From Burkholderia seminalis DSM 23518 (lineage in GTDB: Bacteria; Pseudomonadota; Gammaproteobacteria; Burkholderiales; Burkholderiaceae), in contig NZ_CADFDK010000007.1 in the NCBI RefSeq assembly GCF_902832885.1, forward strand, positions 62,001 through 126,000: DNA of 64,000 nt, read 5' to 3'. Made by a program: the position numbers and the translations under genes. Positions 1-7,687 of this stretch are shown piece by piece. The notes below the pieces were generated by a model, which saw only the letters and a program-made list of their open reading frames with translations, did no database searches and was not told where the DNA came from. The first letter of the stretch is position 1, and each line of letters starts with the position of its first letter.

Positions 1-110
1 AATGCATGGTTGCCCGCGTTGTTGCCCTGGTTGTCCTGCGCGATCGACGGCGCGGTCGCACAGGCCGCGAGCGAGAATGCGGCAGCGGAAAGGATGGAGC
101 GAGTCAGCAT
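1..110 (-). CDS. Secreted protein, N-terminal fragment (partial)
   Basis: Only the first 36 or so codons lie in the window; the gene runs off the left edge. The ATG reads leftward from 110. The translation begins with a classical signal peptide: MLTRS, then a hydrophobic stretch rich in Ala and Leu with one Cys (LAACATAPSIAQ). The Cys follows a LAA triplet, so LAA-C could be a lipobox and the product a lipoprotein; cleavage by signal peptidase I after SIA is the alternative. The mature part starts polar and Asn/Gln/Gly-rich (DNQGNNAGN). The function cannot be told from this fragment. Confidence 0.55.
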   Translation of the reverse strand, partial: MLTRSILSAAAFSLAACATAPSIAQDNQGNNAGNHA

Positions 111-339
111 CGGCGTTCCTTGTTTCGATGATGTTGGGTGAGAACGGCTCTCGGAGACTGCGCGAGGGAGTATAGAACGGGCGTACGCAATGCGGAACCC
201 GACTACGAAACGGCGAACGGTGTTTCGTGCGCATGGACGCGTGTTGCGTGACGGAATGCGCGCGTTCGCCGCCGTATTGCAAACATCAGGAATGCTATCG
301 GGTTGGCCGCCCGTGCGACGCCGGCCGCTGCCCGCCGCG

Positions 340-930
340 CTACACGCGCATCAGCCCCGCAACACCGTAACCGAGCACGACGAGCGCGGCGACCACATGG
401 CTCGCCGCGAGCCACCCGGGCGACTTCACGAAGCGGCCGATCGCGCTGCCGCCGAACGCGAACACGAGCTGCCCCGCGAGGCTGCCCGCGAACACGCACG
501 CGGCACCGGTCAGCCAGTGCCGATGCGCGCCGGCGGCAGCCGTTGCATAGCCGTAGAACAACAGGATCGTCAGCGGGTTCGCGAGCGTGACGACGAACAT
601 CGACATCAACGGGCGGTCGCCCGGCTGCGGCGTATCGCCTTCGAGCGTGCGCCGACGGTCGCGCAGCGCCTGCCACAGCATCCGCATGCCCATCGCGAGC
701 AATACGCCCGCGCCCACGCTACGGAACAACGACAGATGCGCCGCGAGCGTGCTCGCGAGCATCGCGCCGATCGTGAACGCGACGACTGCATGACAGCCGT
801 CCGCCGCGGCAACGCCGATTGCCGCGCGCACGCCGGTCGCCGTGCCGGCGCGCATGCCGTAGTTCGCGATCATCCATGCAACGGGCCCGACCGACAGCGC
901 GATCATCAGCCCGAACAGGAAGTCGTTCAT
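340..930 (-). CDS. LysE/RhtB-family amino-acid exporter
   Basis: A 196-residue inner-membrane protein of the LysE/RhtB superfamily, which exports amino acids or related small metabolites. It begins inside the first membrane segment (FLFGLMIALSVGPVAWMI), and the SVGP turn corresponds to the conserved xxxGP motif at the family N-terminus. About five to six hydrophobic segments follow, with a charged cytoplasmic loop (RDRRRTLEGD) near the middle and a conserved ANP (TLANPLTILLF) in the second half. Length fits the family (about 200 aa). It lies 72 nt downstream of selD on the same strand, so co-transcription is possible, but no functional link is known. The substrate cannot be predicted. Confidence 0.85.
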   Translation of the reverse strand: MNDFLFGLMIALSVGPVAWMIANYGMRAGTATGVRAAIGVAAADGCHAVVAFTIGAMLASTLAAHLSLFRSVGAGVLLAMGMRMLWQALRDRRRTLEGDTPQPGDRPLMSMFVVTLANPLTILLFYGYATAAAGAHRHWLTGAACVFAGSLAGQLVFAFGGSAIGRFVKSPGWLAASHVVAALVVLGYGVAGLMRV

Positions 931-1002
931 CGATCGTCGATGCCTTCGAGGGAAGGCATCGATTCCGGCGACCGCATAAAGAACCCGCGCGGAAAATCCG
1001 CG

Positions 1003-2076
1003 TCAGGCGACGTCGACGCGCGCGGGCCCGTCCACCATCTCGCCGATCACGGCCGCGCGGTCGAAACCGTCGGCACGGAAGCACGCGAGCACGTCGTCGA
1101 CCGCGTCGGGCGCGCACGCGACGAGCAGGCCGCCCGACGTCTGCGGATCGGTCAGCAGCGCCTGCGCGACCGGCGGCAGGCCGTCGGCGAGCCGTACGTC
1201 GGTGCCGTACGCGGCCCAGTTGCGGCCCGACGCGCCGGTGAACACGCCGTCGGCCACGAACGCCTCGACGCCGGCGAGCCACGGCAGCGACGCATAGTGC
1301 ACGCGCGCGGTCAGCTGCGCGCCGCGCGCCAGCTCGAGCGTATGACCGAGCAGCCCGAAGCCCGTGACGTCGGTCAGCGCATGCACGCCCGGCAGCGCGG
1401 CCAGCTCCGTGCCCGGCCGGTTCAGCTTGGTGGTCGTCGCGACCATCTGCGCGTAACCGTCGGCATCGAGCTGGTTCTTCTTCAGCGCGGCCGACAGCAC
1501 GCCGACGCCGAGCGGCTTGCCGAGCACGAGCACGTCACCGGCGCGCGCGGCCGCATTGCGCTTCACGCGCGACGGGTGCACGACGCCGATCGCCGCGAGC
1601 CCGTAGATCGGCTCGACCGAATCGATCGAATGGCCGCCCGCGACCGGAATGCCGGCGTCCGCGCACACCGATTCGCCGCCGCGCAGCACGGCCGCGATCG
1701 TTTCATGCGGCAGCACGTTGATCGGCATGCCGACCAGCGCGAGCGCGAGGATCGGCTTGCCGCCCATCGCATACACGTCGGACAGCGCGTTGGTCGCCGC
1801 GATGCGGCCGAAGTCGAACGGATCGTCGACGATCGGCATGAAGAAATCGGTGGTCGCGACGATCGCCTGCTCGTCGTTGAGCCGGTAGACGGCCGCGTCG
1901 TCGGACGTCTCGGTGCCGACCAGCAGGTCCGGGAACAGCGCGGGCGGCGTCGCGCGCTTCAGCAGTTCGGACAGCACGCCCGGCGCGATCTTGCAGCCGC
2001 AGCCGCCCCCGTGCGACAGGCTCGTGAGGCGCGGAACGGCAGGCTGGGCTTGGGTGGCTTCGGTCATCGTCGGCAT
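1003..2076 (-). CDS. selD: Selenide, water dikinase
   Basis: SelD makes selenophosphate from selenide and ATP, the Se donor for selenocysteine tRNA and for 2-selenouridine in tRNA. The 357-residue product has the family length. The N-terminal GGGCGCK motif puts the catalytic Cys at residue 26 and the Lys at 29, matching Cys17/Lys20 of the E. coli enzyme; the position is Cys, not selenocysteine. AIRS/PurM-type ATP-binding segments follow, including TTDFFMPIVDDPFDFGRIAA and the GFGLLGH motif. A second possible ATG lies at 2067; neither has a strong Shine-Dalgarno sequence. No selA, selB, selC or mnmH/selU is visible here, so the selenium pathway in use cannot be decided from this window. Confidence 0.95.
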   Translation of the reverse strand: MPTMTEATQAQPAVPRLTSLSHGGGCGCKIAPGVLSELLKRATPPALFPDLLVGTETSDDAAVYRLNDEQAIVATTDFFMPIVDDPFDFGRIAATNALSDVYAMGGKPILALALVGMPINVLPHETIAAVLRGGESVCADAGIPVAGGHSIDSVEPIYGLAAIGVVHPSRVKRNAAARAGDVLVLGKPLGVGVLSAALKKNQLDADGYAQMVATTTKLNRPGTELAALPGVHALTDVTGFGLLGHTLELARGAQLTARVHYASLPWLAGVEAFVADGVFTGASGRNWAAYGTDVRLADGLPPVAQALLTDPQTSGGLLVACAPDAVDDVLACFRADGFDRAAVIGEMVDGPARVDVA

Positions 2077-2182
2077 CCGGTGAATAACAACGTTCTATTA
2101 TCGACAATTCCGCGCGAGCGCGCCGGATACCCACATAATTGACGGCGCCGTCCCCCGCCCGCCGCCGCCCGCACCTTCGTTC

Positions 2183-3019
2183 ATGGATCACCTGTTCATC
2201 GGCCTCGTGCTGTGCTCCGCGCTGCTGCACGCCATCTGGAATGCGTTCCTCCACGTCAGCGAAGACCGGCTCGTGCAGCTCGGCACGATGTCGCTGCCGT
2301 ATCTCGCGTTCGGCATCGCCGGCGCCGCGCTGCTGCCGGCGCCGGCGCCCGCCGCGTGGCCGTACATCGTCGCGTCGGCCGCGCTCGAGGTCGCGTACTG
2401 CTTCACGCTCGCGCGCGCGTACCGCAGCGGCGAATTCGGCCAGATCTATCCGATCGCGCGCGGTATCTCGCCGCTGCTCGTGTCGGTGCTGGCGCTCGCG
2501 ATGCTGCACGAGCGGCCGACGCCGTTCGGCTTCGCGGGCATCGCGCTGGTGTCGTTCGGGATCATGTCGCTCGCGTTGCGGCGCGGCTTCCGGTTCTCCG
2601 GCGAAGGCGTGCCGTATGCGCTGCTCACGGGCGTGTTCATCGCCGCGTACTCGATCTGCGACGGGATCGGCTCGCGCCTGTCCGGCAGCGCGCTCGGCTA
2701 CATCGCGTGGGTGTACCTGCAGTGGAGCGTGCCGCAGCTCGTGCTCGTCGGCGTGCTGCGCGGCGGCCCGCGCGCGGTGCTCGCGTCGCGCACGGCACTC
2801 ACGCAGGGCGCGATCGCCGGCACGATCTCGCTCGCCGCATACGGGATCGTGATCCTCGCGTACCGGCACCTGCCGGTCGCGACCGTGTCCGCGCTGCGCG
2901 AAACGAGCTCGATCTTCGCGGTCGCGATCGGCTGGTTCGTGATGCGCGAGCGGCCCGGCGCGCAACGGCTCGCCGCGTGCGCGCTGGTGGTGGCCGGCGC
3001 GGCGCTGATCCGGCTGTAG
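2183..3019 (+). CDS. DMT/EamA-family membrane transporter
   Basis: A 278-residue integral membrane protein of the drug/metabolite transporter superfamily. It has about ten hydrophobic helices arranged as two EamA-like halves; the first half carries YCFTLARAYRSGEFGQIYPIARG and the second ends with ALRETSSIFAVAIGWFVMRE, both typical of the family. It starts 106 nt from selD on the opposite strand, so the two share a divergent promoter region. Family members usually export metabolites or amino acids; the substrate is unknown. It ends at 3019, convergent with the MocR-type regulator. Confidence 0.85.
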   Translation: MDHLFIGLVLCSALLHAIWNAFLHVSEDRLVQLGTMSLPYLAFGIAGAALLPAPAPAAWPYIVASAALEVAYCFTLARAYRSGEFGQIYPIARGISPLLVSVLALAMLHERPTPFGFAGIALVSFGIMSLALRRGFRFSGEGVPYALLTGVFIAAYSICDGIGSRLSGSALGYIAWVYLQWSVPQLVLVGVLRGGPRAVLASRTALTQGAIAGTISLAAYGIVILAYRHLPVATVSALRETSSIFAVAIGWFVMRERPGAQRLAACALVVAGAALIRL

Positions 3020-3084
3020 GCGCGCCCGCGCCGGCCTCGCACCGACCACCGGCGCCGCCCCGCGACGATGCCGCTGCCGCGCCG

Positions 3085-4593
3085 TCAAGCCACCGCGACG
3101 GCCCCGCCGAACGCCCGCTCGTCGATCGCCTCGGCGAGCGTCGCGAACGCGGTCGCGATCTCGTCTTCCGGCACGCACGCATAACCGAGCAGCAACCCCG
3201 ACGCGGCGCGCTCGCGATCCGCGTAGTAACCGGACAGCGGCCGCACGACGATATTGCGTTCGAGCGCGGCCTGCGCGACCGCGCGATCGTCGACCCCTTC
3301 CGGCAGTTGCGTGACCAGATGCAGCCCCGCGTCGCTGCCGAGTGCCTGCAGCGTATCGCCGTAGCGGCGCGCGACCGCCTCGAGCAGCACCTCGCGGCGC
3401 TGCCCGTACAGCGTGCGCATCTTGCGGATATGCGACACGAAGTGCCCTTCCGCGATGAATTCCGCGAGCACCGCCTGCTGCAGCAGTTGCCCTTCGCGGT
3501 ACAGCTCGGCGCTCGCGGTCGCGAAACTTTCCGCGAGCGGTTCCGGCGCGACGAGATACCCGACCCGCAGCCCCGGGAACAGCGTCTTGCCGAAACTGCC
3601 GACGTAGATCACCTGCCCGGCCGTGTCGAGCCCCTGCAGCGACGCGAGCGGCCGGCTGCCGTAGCGGAATTCGCTGTCGTAGTCGTCCTCGATGATCCAG
3701 CAGCCGTGCTGGCGCGCGTATTCGAGCAGCATCCGCCGCCGCGCGAGGCTCATCACCATGCCGAGCGGATACTGGTGCGACGGCGTGACGAGCATCAGCT
3801 TCGGCGGCGCGGCGAGATCGGCGGCCGACGGCGCGATGCCTTCGTCGTCGACCGGAATCGGCCGCGTGGTCAGCCCCGACACGTTCAGCACGCTGCGCAC
3901 GCCCCAGTAGCACGGGTCCTCGGTCCAGATCGCGTCGCCCGGATCGGTCAGCAACCGCACCGCGAGGTCGATCGACTGGTGGATGCCGGTCGTGATCACG
4001 ATCTGCTCGGGCGTGCAGCGCACCGAGCGCGACGTGCGCAGGTAGTCGGCCAGCGCCTCGCGCAGCAGCGCGAGCCCGCCGCCCGGTGCGTACGTCAGCA
4101 GGTCGGGGCGCAGGCGCCGCCAGTACTTGTTGTGCAGCCGCGTCCACACGCGCGCCGGAAATCGCGACACATCGGGCACGCCCGGCATGAACGCGCCGCC
4201 CTGGCGCTTCGACACGCCGGCGCCTTCGACGAGCCGCGTGCCGCGCGCGGACAGCCGCCGCGCGGACGGCATCACGACGGCGGGCCCGGCCGCCGCGTCG
4301 GGCGGCACGCCGACGATCTCGTCCGGCGCGCTGTCGGCGACGAAGGTGCCTCGGCCGGTCGCCGAATTCACATAGCCTTCGAGCGCCAGCTGTTCGTAAA
4401 CCTGCGTGACCGTGTTGCGGGCGATGCCGAGTTCGGCGGCCAGCAGCCGCGACGACGGCACGCGCGTGCCGGCCGGCAGTTCGCGCGACAGGATCGCCTG
4501 TTGCAGCAGCCGGTGAAGCTGCCGGTAGATCGGCTGTGCGCCGCCGCGCACGAGGCGCTGCGCCAGCCAGTCCGACAACACGCTCGCGCGCAT
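3085..4593 (-). CDS. MocR/GabR-type regulator of gabTD (GntR HTH fused to PLP aminotransferase fold)
   Basis: The 502-residue protein has an N-terminal GntR winged helix (about residues 15-80, with IARNTVTQVYEQL as recognition region) and a C-terminal class I aminotransferase-like domain. The PLP lysine is in GSFGKTLFPGLRVGY. MocR proteins use PLP and a ligand to activate or repress. The gene is divergent from gabT, the arrangement of Bacillus GabR, which senses GABA plus PLP and activates gabTD; the same role is inferred here, but PdxR-like or taurine-type MocR regulators look alike. I chose ATG 4593 (MRASVLSDW), since an upstream in-frame ATG at 4641 would lie inside the palindromic operator. 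Confidence 0.87.
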   Translation of the reverse strand: MRASVLSDWLAQRLVRGGAQPIYRQLHRLLQQAILSRELPAGTRVPSSRLLAAELGIARNTVTQVYEQLALEGYVNSATGRGTFVADSAPDEIVGVPPDAAAGPAVVMPSARRLSARGTRLVEGAGVSKRQGGAFMPGVPDVSRFPARVWTRLHNKYWRRLRPDLLTYAPGGGLALLREALADYLRTSRSVRCTPEQIVITTGIHQSIDLAVRLLTDPGDAIWTEDPCYWGVRSVLNVSGLTTRPIPVDDEGIAPSAADLAAPPKLMLVTPSHQYPLGMVMSLARRRMLLEYARQHGCWIIEDDYDSEFRYGSRPLASLQGLDTAGQVIYVGSFGKTLFPGLRVGYLVAPEPLAESFATASAELYREGQLLQQAVLAEFIAEGHFVSHIRKMRTLYGQRREVLLEAVARRYGDTLQALGSDAGLHLVTQLPEGVDDRAVAQAALERNIVVRPLSGYYADRERAASGLLLGYACVPEDEIATAFATLAEAIDERAFGGAVAVA

Positions 4594-4596
4594 GAT

Positions 4597-4640
4597 TGGC
4601 TCCTGAATATTTATTGAAATGGCTCTGATTGCCAGAGCCA
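4597..4640. promoter_or_regulatory. Candidate MocR/GabR operator
   Basis: Between the regulator and gabT lies the perfect inverted repeat TGGCTCTG-N5-CAGAGCCA (4620-4640). A direct copy of its left arm, TGGCTCCTGA, is at 4597-4606. MocR proteins commonly bind direct repeats near the -35 region. The likely gabT -10 element is TATAGT at 4649-4654, preceded by a weak -35, as expected for an activated promoter. Confidence 0.65.
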
Positions 4641-4707
4641 AATGTGATTATAGTCGCCTCCATGGGCTGCCAAGGCGCCCGAATTTCTACTCACCGGAAA
4701 GAACATC

Positions 4708-4722
4708 AAGGAGATGACCGTG
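4708..4722 (+). promoter_or_regulatory. Ribosome binding site that favours a GTG start for gabT
   Basis: AAGGAG at 4708-4713 touches the ATG at 4714, leaving no spacer, but is six bases from the in-frame GTG at 4720. The GTG is therefore the better start for gabT. Confidence 0.7.
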
Positions 4723-6003
4723 AAGAATGCCGATCTGCAGGCCCGCAAGAACGCCGCCACCCCGCGCGGCGTCGGCGTGATGTGCGATTTCTACGCAGCC
4801 CGCGCCGAGAACGCGGAACTGTGGGATGTCGAAGGCCGTCGCTTCATCGATTTCGCCGCCGGCATCGCGGTGCTGAACACGGGCCACCGCCACCCGAAGA
4901 TCGTCAAGGCGATCTCGGATCAACTGAACAGCTTCACGCACACCGCTTACCAGATCGTCCCGTACGCGTCGTACGTCGAGCTGGCCGAGAAGATCAACGA
5001 CCGCGCGCCGGGCGACTTCCCGAAGAAGACCGCATTCTTCACGACCGGCGCCGAAGCCGTCGAGAACGCGATCAAGATCGCGCGGGCCGCGACCGGCCGC
5101 CCGGGCGTCATCGCGTTCTCGGGCGGCTTCCACGGCCGCACGATGATGGGCATGGCGCTGACCGGCAAGGTCGCCCCGTACAAGCTGAACTTCGGCCCGT
5201 TCCCGGGCGACGTGTTCCACGCGCCGTACCCGAACGCGCTGCACGGCGTGACGACCGCCGACTCGATCAAGGCGATCGAGATGCTGTTCAAGGCCGACAT
5301 CGATCCGAAGCGCGTCGCCGCGATCATCTTCGAACCGGTCCAGGGCGAAGGCGGCTTCAACCCGGCACCGGCCGAATTCGTGCGCGCGCTGCGCAAGATC
5401 TGTAACGAACACGGCATCCTGCTGATCGCCGACGAAGTCCAGACGGGCTTCGCACGCACCGGCAAACTGTTCGCGATGCAGCACTACGACGTGCTGGCCG
5501 ACCTGATCACGATGGCGAAGAGCCTCGCGGGCGGCATGCCGCTGTCGGGCGTCGTCGGCCGTGCGGACGTGATGGACGCGGCAGCGCCCGGCGGCCTCGG
5601 CGGCACGTACGCGGGCAACCCGCTGGCCGTCGCCTCGGCGCACGCGGTGCTCGAGATCATCGACGAGGAAAAGCTGTGCGAACGCGCGACGCAGCTCGGC
5701 GACGTGCTGAAGGCGAAGCTGACCTCGCTGCAGGCCGACGTGCCGCAGATCGCCGACGTGCGCGGCCCGGGCGCGATGATCGCGGTCGAGTTCCTGAAGC
5801 CGGGCTCGGGCGAGCCGGATGCCGAATTCACGAAGCGCGTGCAGACGCGTGCGCTCGAGCGCGGCCTGCTGCTGCTCGTGTGCGGCGTGTACTCGAACGT
5901 CGTGCGTTTCCTGTTCCCGCTGACGATCACGCAGCCCGTGTTCGACGAAGCGCTCGCGATCCTCGAGGAAGTGCTGAAGGAAACGGTCGGCGTGCCGGCC
6001 TGA
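4720..6003 (+). CDS. gabT: 4-aminobutyrate aminotransferase
   Basis: GabT is a cytoplasmic PLP enzyme that transfers the amino group of GABA to 2-oxoglutarate, giving succinate semialdehyde and glutamate. With the GTG start the protein has 427 residues, the usual length. It is a class III aminotransferase: TTGAEAVENAIKIAR (cofactor phosphate binding), GGFHGRT, the LIADEVQTGFARTGK segment with the PLP-stacking Asp, and the Schiff-base Lys near residue 267 in TMAKSLAGG. gabD follows after a 100-nt gap that holds an intrinsic-terminator-like hairpin, so gabD may be attenuated relative to gabT. The divergent MocR gene is the likely regulator. Confidence 0.95.
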   Translation: MKNADLQARKNAATPRGVGVMCDFYAARAENAELWDVEGRRFIDFAAGIAVLNTGHRHPKIVKAISDQLNSFTHTAYQIVPYASYVELAEKINDRAPGDFPKKTAFFTTGAEAVENAIKIARAATGRPGVIAFSGGFHGRTMMGMALTGKVAPYKLNFGPFPGDVFHAPYPNALHGVTTADSIKAIEMLFKADIDPKRVAAIIFEPVQGEGGFNPAPAEFVRALRKICNEHGILLIADEVQTGFARTGKLFAMQHYDVLADLITMAKSLAGGMPLSGVVGRADVMDAAAPGGLGGTYAGNPLAVASAHAVLEIIDEEKLCERATQLGDVLKAKLTSLQADVPQIADVRGPGAMIAVEFLKPGSGEPDAEFTKRVQTRALERGLLLLVCGVYSNVVRFLFPLTITQPVFDEALAILEEVLKETVGVPA

Positions 6004-6028
6004 GTGCCCGCCCACTTCAACTGAATGC

Positions 6029-6063
6029 GCCGCCGCCGTCGTGAAGACGGCGGCGGCCGTTTT
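6029..6063 (+). terminator. Intrinsic terminator or attenuator between gabT and gabD
   Basis: A perfect 12-bp G+C-rich stem (6029-6040 with 6046-6057) closes the loop GTGAA and is followed by CG and TTTT. It stands inside an apparent operon, so it may lower gabD expression or give gabT a discrete 3' end. Confidence 0.7.
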
Positions 6064-6103
6064 CATCCGTCCTTACCCGTCCTTTTCAAAGCAGGCGATT
6101 CAT

Positions 6104-7573
6104 ATGAGCACCGTTCAGGAAACCCTGGCACTGAAAGATCCGTCGCTGTTCCGCCAGCAGGCGTACGTCAACGGCGAATGGCAAGGCGCAACGAACGGCG
6201 AGACGTTCGATGTCCGCAACCCGGCGACGGGCGGCCTGCTCGGCACCGTGCCGGCGATGGGCACGGCCGAGACGCGTCACGCGATCGACGCCGCGAACGC
6301 CGCATGGCCGGCGTGGCGCAAGAAGACCGCGAAGGAACGCGCGGTCATCCTGCGCAAGTGGCACGACCTGATGATGGAAAACGCCGACGACCTCGCGCTG
6401 ATCCTCACGACCGAGCAGGGCAAGTCGCTGGCCGAGGCGAAGGGCGAGATCGGCTACGCGGCGTCGTTCCTCGAGTGGTTCGCGGAAGAGGGCAAGCGCG
6501 TGTACGGCGACACGATCCCGACGCCGGCGAGCGACAAGCGCATCGTCGTGACGAAGGAAGCGATCGGCGTGTGCGCGGCGATCACGCCGTGGAACTTCCC
6601 GGCGGCGATGATCACGCGCAAGGTCGGCCCGGCGCTCGCGGCCGGCTGCCCGATCGTCGTGAAGCCGGCCGAGGCCACGCCGTTCTCCGCACTCGCGATG
6701 GCCGTGCTGGCCGAACGCGCGGGCGTGCCGGCCGGCGTGTTCAGCGTCGTCACGGGCGACCCGAAGGCGATCGGCGGCGAAATGACGTCGAACCCGATCG
6801 TGCGCAAGCTGTCGTTCACGGGCTCGACGCCGGTCGGCCGCCTGCTGATGTCGCAATGCGCGGCGACGGTCAAGAAGGTGTCGCTGGAGCTGGGCGGCAA
6901 CGCGCCGTTCATCGTGTTCGACGACGCCGACCTCGATGCGGCCGTGCAGGGCGCGATCGCATCGAAGTACCGCAACAGCGGCCAGACCTGCGTGTGCACG
7001 AACCGCTTCTACGTGCATGAAGCCGTGTACGACTCGTTCGCGCAGAAGCTCGCGGCCGCCGTCGGCCAGCTGAAGGTCGGCCGCGGCACCGAGCCGGGCG
7101 TCACGCAGGGCCCGCTGATCAACGAAGCGGCCGTGCTGAAGGTCGAGGCGCACATCGAGGACGCGCTCGCGAAGGGTGCGACCGTCGTGACGGGCGGCAA
7201 GCGCCACGCGCTCGGCCACGGCTTCTTCGAGCCGACCGTGCTGACGGGCGTCACGCCGGCGATGAAGGTCGCGAAGGAAGAGACGTTCGGGCCGCTCGCG
7301 CCGCTGTTCAAGTTCAGCAGCGACGAGGAAGTGATCGGCCTCGCGAACGATACCGAGTTCGGCCTGGCCGCCTACTTCTACAGCCGCGACATCGGCCGCG
7401 TGTGGAAGGTGGCGGAAGCGCTCGAATACGGGATGGTCGGCGTGAACACGGGCCTGATCTCGAACGAAGTCGCGCCGTTCGGCGGCGTCAAGCAGTCGGG
7501 CCTCGGCCGCGAAGGCTCGCACTACGGCATCGACGACTACGTCGTGATCAAGTACCTCTGCCTCGCCGTCTGA
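6104..7573 (+). CDS. gabD: Succinate-semialdehyde dehydrogenase, NAD(P)-dependent
   Basis: GabD oxidises succinate semialdehyde to succinate, completing the GABA shunt. The 489-residue protein has all the aldehyde dehydrogenase marks: TPWNFPAAMITRK (cofactor binding), FTGSTPVGR, the general-base Glu in LELGGNAPF, and the catalytic Cys near residue 296 in SGQTCVCTNR. The doubly cysteinyl CVC is typical of GabD and can be redox-controlled in E. coli GabD. The C-terminus GVKQSGLGREGSHYGIDDY is diagnostic for this class. I chose ATG 6104 (MSTVQETLAL); an in-frame start upstream would lie in the terminator hairpin. A divergent paralogue lies at 61168-62604. Confidence 0.95.
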   Translation: MSTVQETLALKDPSLFRQQAYVNGEWQGATNGETFDVRNPATGGLLGTVPAMGTAETRHAIDAANAAWPAWRKKTAKERAVILRKWHDLMMENADDLALILTTEQGKSLAEAKGEIGYAASFLEWFAEEGKRVYGDTIPTPASDKRIVVTKEAIGVCAAITPWNFPAAMITRKVGPALAAGCPIVVKPAEATPFSALAMAVLAERAGVPAGVFSVVTGDPKAIGGEMTSNPIVRKLSFTGSTPVGRLLMSQCAATVKKVSLELGGNAPFIVFDDADLDAAVQGAIASKYRNSGQTCVCTNRFYVHEAVYDSFAQKLAAAVGQLKVGRGTEPGVTQGPLINEAAVLKVEAHIEDALAKGATVVTGGKRHALGHGFFEPTVLTGVTPAMKVAKEETFGPLAPLFKFSSDEEVIGLANDTEFGLAAYFYSRDIGRVWKVAEALEYGMVGVNTGLISNEVAPFGGVKQSGLGREGSHYGIDDYVVIKYLCLAV

Positions 7574-7687
7574 CGGCTCGGGGCCTGCCGCTTCGGCGAC
7601 AGGCCCTGACCGCCCGGCCGGAACCGGGCGGTCCGACGCGGGCCGGCGCCCCTCTCCGCCGCGCCCGCGTCACCTTCCCTGCCGCGA

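Noticed and set aside
1703-4663. A 986-codon minus-strand open frame, and similar very long frames such as 56624-59608 (+), 55824-58502 (-) and 37963-39900 (+)
   Set aside because: They are shadows of real genes in GC-rich DNA: translations are Arg/Ala-rich without any domain, and only their last parts coincide with true genes read in the same frame.
7581-7606. Hairpin GGGCCTG...CAGGCCC after gabD as an intrinsic terminator
   Set aside because: The stem is plausible but has no T-run; it may still help transcript stability.
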